From: Corynebacterium minutissimum
Lineage (GTDB): Bacteria; Actinomycetota; Actinomycetes; Mycobacteriales; Mycobacteriaceae
Assembly: GCF_000988205.1 (NCBI RefSeq)
Contig: NZ_LAYQ01000012.1
Location: forward strand, 62,001 to 126,000
DNA: 64,000 bases
Reading direction: 5' to 3'
Shown: one piece after another, positions 57,475 through 64,000 of the stretch
Layout: every line of letters begins with the position of its first letter
Position numbering within the stretch: the first letter of the stretch is position 1
Notes under the pieces: generated by a model
The model's input: the letters and a program-made list of their open reading frames with translations, nothing else
What the model was told of the DNA's origin: nothing
Database searches by the model: none
Translations under genes and position numbers: made by a program

Positions 57475-58683
57475 TTAGCGCCCGAGGAATGACAACACAG
57501 CTGCGGCCCCGGCCCGGGTGGCTGAGTGCATGGTGGGTTCATAGTCCGGAAGGAAAGTGGCTTGGTGGTTAACCGGTGGGTTGTCCAGGAGGTCTTCCGG
57601 CGTGGAGCCGATGAACCAGAAGCAATAAGGCACGCCCCAGGCTTGTGGGAGATAGCAGAAGTCCTCGGAAACGGTGGAGGGAGTAGCGGTGACGGAGCGC
57701 TCGCCGAAGACTGCGTCGAAGGACGCGCGAACGGTTTCGTGTGAGGTGGCATCATTATCGGTGACTTCGCCGTGAGCAAAGTACTCGAAGGTGGGTTCTT
57801 TCGGACACCCCGAAGCTTCGCACTCGGCTCGCACCATGCGCTCGAGGGAGGCGTAGACGCGCTGCGCCAACTCCGGCTTGTAATAGCGGGTGTTGAGGAC
57901 GAGTTCGGCGCTGCCCGGAATGATGTTGTTCTTATCGCCCGAATGCAGCTCGCCCACTGAGATGACGAAGAAGTCATGGGGAGGAACTTCACGGCCGACG
58001 ATAGCCTGCAGGCGAGTGACCACCATGGCGGCCACATAGGAGGGATCGATGGCCTCGTGCGGCATGGAGGCGTGCGCGGAGCGCCCCGTGATGCGGATGC
58101 GGAGGGAGTCGCAGCCGGCCAAGATGGGTCCGGCGGTGGACTGTACTTGGCCGGCGGGGCCCGGCATGACGTGTTGGCCGAAGCAGACATCCGGTGTGGG
58201 AACGCGGTCGGTGAGTCCGTCAGCAATCATGAATTTGGCGCCCATGGATGATTCTTCTGCCGGTTGGAATAGTGCTAGGAAGGTGCCGTGCCAGGCGTCG
58301 CGGTGGGCGTCGAGAATCGCGCACGCTCCGAGCAACGCCGTGGTGTGTACATCGTGCCCGCAGGCATGCATCGCGCCATTAGTGGAGGCGAAGGGGACGC
58401 CGGTTTCCTCGGCTACGGGGAGGGCATCGAAGTCGGCCCGCATCAGCGCGGTGGGGCCATCCCCATTGCGGAAGATAGCGACGATACCGTGTCCGCCGAT
58501 GCCGGTGACCAGTTCGCACTGGTAGTTCTCTAGTTGTTCCAGAATCCGCCCGGCGGTGCGTTCCTCCTCGTGGGACAGCTCCGGGTGGGCGTGCAGATCT
58601 TCGTAGAACGCGCGTTGCCAACTGAGATCGACTGAATCTTTTAGGAGCAGGGAGCTCAGCCGGGAAAGTGTGGGATCTGCCAT
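57475..58683 (-). CDS. M20 family amidohydrolase (hippurate hydrolase-like)
   Basis: A 402-residue metallopeptidase-fold hydrolase. Metal ligands are in NGAMHACGHDVHTTALLGA (about residue 107) and FQPAEESSMGAKFMI (about 141); the dimerisation lid follows, with RSAHASMPHEAIDPSYVAAM. The start ATG 58683 has TTGGAGGACAG upstream; the frame reaches 59025 but the upstream part is not like the family. Likely cleaves N-acyl or amide bonds of amino-acid derivatives. Substrate unknown. Divergent from the gene at 58720 with only 36 bases between. Confidence 0.92.
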   Translation of the reverse strand: MADPTLSRLSSLLLKDSVDLSWQRAFYEDLHAHPELSHEEERTAGRILEQLENYQCELVTGIGGHGIVAIFRNGDGPTALMRADFDALPVAEETGVPFASTNGAMHACGHDVHTTALLGACAILDAHRDAWHGTFLALFQPAEESSMGAKFMIADGLTDRVPTPDVCFGQHVMPGPAGQVQSTAGPILAGCDSLRIRITGRSAHASMPHEAIDPSYVAAMVVTRLQAIVGREVPPHDFFVISVGELHSGDKNNIIPGSAELVLNTRYYKPELAQRVYASLERMVRAECEASGCPKEPTFEYFAHGEVTDNDATSHETVRASFDAVFGERSVTATPSTVSEDFCYLPQAWGVPYCFWFIGSTPEDLLDNPPVNHQATFLPDYEPTMHSATRAGAAAVLSFLGR

Positions 58684-58719
58684 AGTTACTGTCCTCCAAG
58701 TTTGGGTAGGGTTACCTAC

Positions 58720-59118
58720 ATGCCAATGATTCACTTTGATGTTCTGGTGCCGGATGCCCAAGCGGAGCGTGTGGCCGAAATCTTTAGCACTGCCACCCGT
58801 AAGTTGGTGGAAAACAACTCGCTGGCCTCTGCAGAGGTTACTCGTGTGCCTGAGCCTGTATTCCCAGAGGGGTTGGAAGAACAGCTGCGCCAGACTTACC
58901 GTGAGGAACACGAAGAGCGGGACCTGGAGGGGGCAAACGTGTATCGCTACGCCATCGCCGTCGATGGCGTGACGGGGTCCGTTAACCAGCTGACGATGGT
59001 CCTCGCGCGCCTGCTGACCCCGCATGCGGTGCTACCGAAGGATCATGTGTTGCTGGAAGATGAGCTCGCCCACGAGCGCCCGGCTATCTTCCCGTGGGCG
59101 GTGCAGGTAGCCCCTTAG
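58720..59118 (+). CDS. Conserved hypothetical protein
   Basis: A 132-residue cytoplasmic protein: MPMIHFDVLVPDAQAERVAEIFSTATRKLVENNSL to the end PAIFPWAVQVAP. It has an alternating alpha/beta pattern and no recognised catalytic residues. GGGTAGGG lies just before the ATG; a second ATG lies two codons in. Only 36 bases separate it from the divergent amidohydrolase gene, so their promoters must overlap. Function unknown. Confidence 0.7.
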   Translation: MPMIHFDVLVPDAQAERVAEIFSTATRKLVENNSLASAEVTRVPEPVFPEGLEEQLRQTYREEHEERDLEGANVYRYAIAVDGVTGSVNQLTMVLARLLTPHAVLPKDHVLLEDELAHERPAIFPWAVQVAP

Positions 59119-59132
59119 TCCCACAGAAAGCT

Positions 59133-60251
59133 CTAATTCTGCAGGAAGTTCAGCACAAGACGCTCGGCCGCGGCGCTCAGTTGCTCGGCCACGCTAGCGT
59201 GCGCGTCGCCGTCGAGCTCTTCGAGTAGCGCGCCCTGCGGTGCCGGGGCGGTAGCGGAGCCGGCGATGATGCCGAGAGTGGGCGGTCCAGTGAGCTCGGC
59301 CAGCGTGCCTACCACCTTTCCGGTGAGTGATTGTTCGTCGAAGCGGCCTTCGCCGGTCAGGACGAGGTCCGCCTCGGCGATGCGGGCGGGAAGATCGAGG
59401 GCCTCAGCTACATAGCGGCCGCCCGGCACGATGCGGCAGTGCTCCGAGGTGCCCCAGAGTGTGCGCGAAAGCCAGCTCAGGGCGATGGGGATACCGCCGG
59501 CGGCACCAAAGAACTCGGCCTCCGGATCGGTGTCCGTGACCTCGCACAATCGCAGCATCGCGCCGGCCAGGAGCGCGACCTGGTCGCCCTTGGCCCCCTT
59601 CTGCGGCCCATACATTGTTGCGGCCTGGATGGGCACGGCGCGGGTATCGGTGACCAAAGTGTAGTCCAACATGGCCGCCTTCATGTTTAGTTGCGCCGTG
59701 TCGATGTGGTCGAGGTTGACCAGCGGAGCACCCCCTTTGGGGAGGGCATAGCCGCGGGCATCGTGTGCGGCGGCGCCGAGTGCGGCGAGGATGCCGAGCC
59801 CGCCGTCGATGCTGGCGCTACCGCCGAGGCCGAGAACGATGTGCTTGGCGCCGCGCGATTCGGCATCGGCCACCAACACGCCCGTGCCATAGGAGTCCGC
59901 ATGCAGCGGGTCGAGGGCATCGGAGACAGCAGGCAGCCCAGTGGCGGCGGCGACGTCGATGAAGGCTGTATCGCCGACGAGCTGATAGCTGGCCTCGGTG
60001 AGGCGTCCAACAGCATCGGTAGTTGGCAGCGTAATGGTCTGGCCCGCAGTGCCGTGGCGAGCCACGGCGGCACTAGCGAGAACCTCCGCGGTTCCCTCGC
60101 CACCATCGGCCGTGGGAAGGGCATGTACCTTCGCCGTGTCGGCATACGGGGAGGAGCTCAGCGCGCGGCGCGCGCCGAGTGCAATGGCAGCAGCGGCTTC
60201 GGCGGCGGTGGCGGTGCCTTTAAAGGAATCGGGGGCAACAAGAATGCGCAT
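59133..60251 (-). CDS. glxK: Glycerate kinase (GlxK type)
   Basis: A 372-residue kinase phosphorylating glycerate, usually at the 2 or 3 position. It starts RILVAPDSFKGTATAAEAAAAIALGAR, the type II glycerate kinase N-terminus; DGGEGTAEVL and LGLGGSASIDGGLGILAALG follow, and the C-terminal ADLVLTGEGRFDEQSLTGKVVG holds the conserved metal-binding region. The ATG 60251 is chosen because the frame upstream to 60338 has no family resemblance. Divergent from gdhA. Confidence 0.94.
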   Translation of the reverse strand: MRILVAPDSFKGTATAAEAAAAIALGARRALSSSPYADTAKVHALPTADGGEGTAEVLASAAVARHGTAGQTITLPTTDAVGRLTEASYQLVGDTAFIDVAAATGLPAVSDALDPLHADSYGTGVLVADAESRGAKHIVLGLGGSASIDGGLGILAALGAAAHDARGYALPKGGAPLVNLDHIDTAQLNMKAAMLDYTLVTDTRAVPIQAATMYGPQKGAKGDQVALLAGAMLRLCEVTDTDPEAEFFGAAGGIPIALSWLSRTLWGTSEHCRIVPGGRYVAEALDLPARIAEADLVLTGEGRFDEQSLTGKVVGTLAELTGPPTLGIIAGSATAPAPQGALLEELDGDAHASVAEQLSAAAERLVLNFLQN

Positions 60252-60299
60252 GTTCACGAGTATATGGCAGAGATGTGAGAAAAAATTTTCGCGCTCTGA

Positions 60300-61768
<1,469 letters not shown>

Positions 61769-61799
61769 CCCCGCTCCTGTCCTCTATTGCCAGGTTGAG

Positions 61800-61824
61800 C
61801 CTCCCCGCCTAGCGGGGAGGTTTT
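61800..61824 (+). terminator. Rho-independent terminator after gdhA
   Basis: CCTCCCCG (61800-61807) pairs with CGGGGAGG (61813-61820), loop CCTAG, followed by TTTT. It starts 32 bases after the gdhA stop. Confidence 0.92.
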
Positions 61825-61883
61825 CGCCGTTTTGCCCGCGTGGGATACGTGGTGGTGCGCTCTTGCTTGGATAGTCTGGTGCC

Positions 61884-62630
61884 ATGTACCGCGTATTTGA
61901 GTCCCTCGATGAACTTGTTCGCAACCTGGAACAGGCCTATGCCGTTCCCATGACCTCCAATTGCATGGTTCCGCGCCACGAGATGCTGGCGCTTCTCGAC
62001 GATCTCCGCAACGCCCTCCCCGTTGAAATGGATGATGCCCAAGATGTTCTGGACAAGCAGGATGAGATCCTGCAGGGTGCCGAGGAACGCGCGAACCAAA
62101 TCATTTCCGATGCCAACGCAGAAGCCGATGACACGGTTACCCGTGCGCGCGAGGACTCCGACGCCATGCTGGCCGACGCCCAGCACCGCGCCACCACCAT
62201 GGTGGCCCAGGCAGAAGATGAGGCCACCAACCTCGTAGAAAACGCGCGCTCTGATGCCGAGCGCACCCGCGCCCAGGCAGATGAGGAGTACCAGCGCACC
62301 GTTGCTGCGGGCCAAGCTGAGCAGGACCGTTTGGTCTCTGAATCCGAAGTTGTGCGCCGCGCCGACGACGAAGCGCACCGCATCGTGGAATCCGCCCACT
62401 CCGAATCCAACCGACTGCGCACCGAGTGCGATGAATTCGTCGACGCCAAGCTGGCGGAATTCGAAACCACCTTGTCGGATCTCCTGCGCACCGTCAACAA
62501 CGATCGCTCTGCCCTGCGGCGAGGCGCCGGTGTGCGCTCCCGCGGGGAGTCCCGCGGCGAGGGGCGCACTAGTGCGCGCGAACACCGCGAGCCGGGGCGC
62601 CGTGCACCCCGCGCGCCGCGCGACTACTAA
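61884..62630 (+). CDS. sepIVA: DivIVA-like coiled-coil protein, SepIVA homologue
   Basis: A 248-residue protein with a short DivIVA-like N-terminus (YRVFESLDELVRNLEQAYAVPMTSNCMVPRHEMLALLDDLRNALPVEMDDAQDVLDKQDEIL) and a long acidic coiled coil (residues 65-210, with repeats like ARSDAERTRAQADEEYQR). The tail is Arg/Gly-rich (RSRGESRGEGRTSAREHREPGRR). In mycobacteria the gene next to DUF177 and rnc encodes SepIVA, a septation factor; the same neighbours occur here. A role in division is therefore inferred. Confidence 0.87.
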   Translation: MYRVFESLDELVRNLEQAYAVPMTSNCMVPRHEMLALLDDLRNALPVEMDDAQDVLDKQDEILQGAEERANQIISDANAEADDTVTRAREDSDAMLADAQHRATTMVAQAEDEATNLVENARSDAERTRAQADEEYQRTVAAGQAEQDRLVSESEVVRRADDEAHRIVESAHSESNRLRTECDEFVDAKLAEFETTLSDLLRTVNNDRSALRRGAGVRSRGESRGEGRTSAREHREPGRRAPRAPRDY

Positions 62631-63210
62631 CGTGAACTAACGCGCGTGCCTCCTCCGCGCGGCGGATACGGGCGGCTTCCTTAGCTGACATGGTGCTCAG
62701 TGCTGCGGCAAGTCCGGCGGAGATGAGGCCTGGGAGTGCATAGAGCAGCCACATGATGCCGAAATTCGTGTCTACGGCGTGGGGTTCTGAGAGAGGGCCC
62801 CAGGCGGCGTCGGCAAGCATCAGCAACACATCCACCGCCCCGACGGTGAGCATCATCAATCCAATCCCCATGCTGGCGGCCGAAAAGGACTCCCGCGCGC
62901 CCCAGGCGATGAGCGCAGCAAAAAGCGAGAACAGCGCTGAAGAAATAATGACAATTGGCCCAAAGTGCAGGGGGAGAAGAGACACGGCGCCGACGATCAC
63001 ACCTGCGAGGGCACTGGCGAGAGCCACGCGGTGCAAGGAAAGGCCGGCATCGCCAAAGATGCTGGGGCGGTGTCGAGTGATGACGTGGCGGCATGCCACC
63101 CCGGCAACGGCCAGTGCTACGGCGGGGACAAGGCACTGCAGCGGAAAGCTGAGTGCGAGGTCGCGTGCCGTGGCGGCCAGAGGCGCCGTGCCCGTAGCGG
63201 TGTAGCTCAT
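62569..63210 (-). CDS. Conserved membrane protein, about six helices
   Basis: A 213-residue hydrophobic protein with five or six membrane segments (for example LQCLVPAVALAVAGVAC, VALASALAGVIVGAVSLLPL, IVIISSALFSLFAALIAW, GIGLMMLTVGAVDVLLMLA and FGIMWLLYALPGLISAGLAAAL). It ends with a basic tail (RIRRAEEARALVHVSSRAARGVHGAPARGVRAH) whose last 62 bases overlap the 3' end of sepIVA on the other strand, an unusually long convergent overlap. The tail may be misread; the core is well supported. Function unknown. Confidence 0.68.
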   Translation of the reverse strand: MSYTATGTAPLAATARDLALSFPLQCLVPAVALAVAGVACRHVITRHRPSIFGDAGLSLHRVALASALAGVIVGAVSLLPLHFGPIVIISSALFSLFAALIAWGARESFSAASMGIGLMMLTVGAVDVLLMLADAAWGPLSEPHAVDTNFGIMWLLYALPGLISAGLAAALSTMSAKEAARIRRAEEARALVHVSSRAARGVHGAPARGVRAH

Positions 63211-63343
63211 GGGCCTTTAGGCTAAAAGCCTGAAGCGGAAGAATCGAGGCTTTTGTGCAAGTGCTTAAGTGGCTATGACCCTGCGTTCAGGTCCTTGCCA
63301 GTCTAGGGCGCAGGGGGCAGCACAGGGTAAGCTGGTGGGCGCT

Positions 63344-63883
63344 ATGAAATCACCATTGAAGTTCGACGTGACGGAATTGCTCCGCAGCCAAGGAACCGAG
63401 GCGCTGCCTGAGCACCGCGTGCAGACCGGACCCGCGCCAGAGCGCATCGGCGTGGAAATGATCGGCGTCCCGGAAGGCGCTGAAGTCACGGTGGAAGCCA
63501 CCTTGACCCCGTTGGGCTCCGGCGTGTTGGTGGACGCTGATGTCACCGGCACCCTCAGCGGCGAATGCGCACGCTGCTTGGCTGAGCTACACCCAGAGAT
63601 GGATCTCCACGTGTCCCAGGTGTTTTCCGCAGACGAATCCTTCGTCGGCGGGGATGAGATCGAGGAAGAGGATCGCGGTTCGGGCGATGAGGTACCCGAG
63701 ATTCAGGACGGGATTCTTGACCTCCTGCAGACCGTGATCGATGAGGCAGGGTTGTCCCTTCCGTTTGCCCCAACGTGCGAAGGCGGCTGCGAGGTGGACG
63801 TGCCCGAAGGTGTGACCACGGGGGTATCCGGGGAAGAAGAACGCGTTGATCCGCGGTGGTCCGGGCTGGAGAAATTCCTATGA
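63344..63883 (+). CDS. DUF177 domain protein (YceD family)
   Basis: A 179-residue protein of the YceD/DUF177 family, linked to 23S rRNA and ribosomal protein L32 maturation. It begins KSPLKFDVTELLRSQGTEALPEH from ATG 63344. The conserved CARCLAEL block lies near residue 78 (pair of cysteines), and the C-terminus has CEGGCEVDV. The frame extends upstream to 63269 without family resemblance. No rpmF lies immediately downstream, where rnc follows by a four-base overlap (ATGA), as in other corynebacteria. Confidence 0.9.
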   Translation: MKSPLKFDVTELLRSQGTEALPEHRVQTGPAPERIGVEMIGVPEGAEVTVEATLTPLGSGVLVDADVTGTLSGECARCLAELHPEMDLHVSQVFSADESFVGGDEIEEEDRGSGDEVPEIQDGILDLLQTVIDEAGLSLPFAPTCEGGCEVDVPEGVTTGVSGEEERVDPRWSGLEKFL

Positions 63884-64000
63884 GCAAGAAGAAGAAACTG
63901 ACCGGTGAGCAGGCCCTTGCCGCAGCATTCGCGGAGGTAGACCACGCCCCGTTGCTGAAAGCACTCGGCGTGGAGCTCAGCGATGAGCTGCTGTGTTTGG
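63880..64000 (+). CDS. rnc: Ribonuclease III, 3' end missing
   Basis: RNase III processes double-stranded RNA, including rRNA precursors. Only the first 40 codons are inside the window: SKKKKLTGEQALAAAFAEVDHAPLLKALGVELSDELLCL. The order sepIVA-DUF177-rnc matches related actinobacteria. The beginning of the RNase III domain (KALGVELSDELL) fits the family. The start ATG overlaps the DUF177 stop. The catalytic signature lies outside the window. Confidence 0.85.
   Translation, partial: MSKKKKLTGEQALAAAFAEVDHAPLLKALGVELSDELLCL

Overview
The window is a chromosomal segment of a Corynebacterium. The evidence is the corynebacterial/mycobacterial form of the division cluster (murG-murC-ftsQ-ftsZ-pgeF-yggS-sepF-yggT-wag31), an actinobacterial T-box in front of ileS, a SepIVA-like gene beside a DUF177 gene and rnc, a perfect McbR-type operator (TAGAC-N6-GTCTA), and a gene order that closely follows the C. 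glutamicum chromosome from murG to rnc. The base composition is moderately high GC and looks even throughout. I saw no prophage, insertion sequence, CRISPR array, rRNA or tRNA gene.

Layout. 1-8.7 kb: end of the dcw cluster (peptidoglycan precursor synthesis, Z-ring, polar growth). 8.8-13.5 kb: an HNH/DUF222 nuclease gene and T-box-controlled ileS. 13.6-18.1 kb: a GntR regulator with an MFS transporter, DNA polymerase IV and an asparaginase. 18.2-23.2 kb: lipoproteins, lspA, an RluD-type pseudouridine synthase, small membrane proteins and RarD. 23.2-31 kb: dnaE, a McbR-boxed MetE-like gene, and two exported proteins. 31.1-36.9 kb: ilvA, an IMPACT-family gene, an S4 protein, a RelA/SpoT-domain protein and a DEDD exonuclease with BRCT. 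36.9-42.1 kb: glgX, a TetR regulator, a lipoprotein, a membrane protein and a YbjN-like protein. 42.3-52.1 kb: the histidine cluster hisD-C-B-(small membrane protein)-(MFS)-hisH-A-hisN-hisF-hisI, followed by a Trp-associated membrane protein and a degenerate TrpC-like gene. 52.1-64 kb: lgt, pyk, glgP, an M20 amidohydrolase, glycerate kinase, gdhA, sepIVA-like, DUF177 and the start of rnc.

The most striking observation concerns the sequence itself. Seven genes that ought to be intact (two MFS genes, dinB, a rel-like gene, hisC, hisA, gdhA) and probably one lipoprotein gene are interrupted by single-base frameshifts; hisC has two. All nine shifts are of the -1 type, and nearly all are repaired by adding one base to a short run of identical bases. 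The apparent HisA-HisN fusion is explained the same way. This pattern fits homopolymer-type sequencing or assembly error better than gene decay.

The best biological leads are the McbR box before the MetE-like gene, an anti-Shine-Dalgarno element in the ileS T-box leader, a perfect palindrome over the gntR start, a LexA-like box before dinB, the TrpC-like protein lacking several catalytic residues, and three short tandem duplications sitting at gene 3' ends. I did not find a clearly new multi-gene system; most of the window is conserved core genome.
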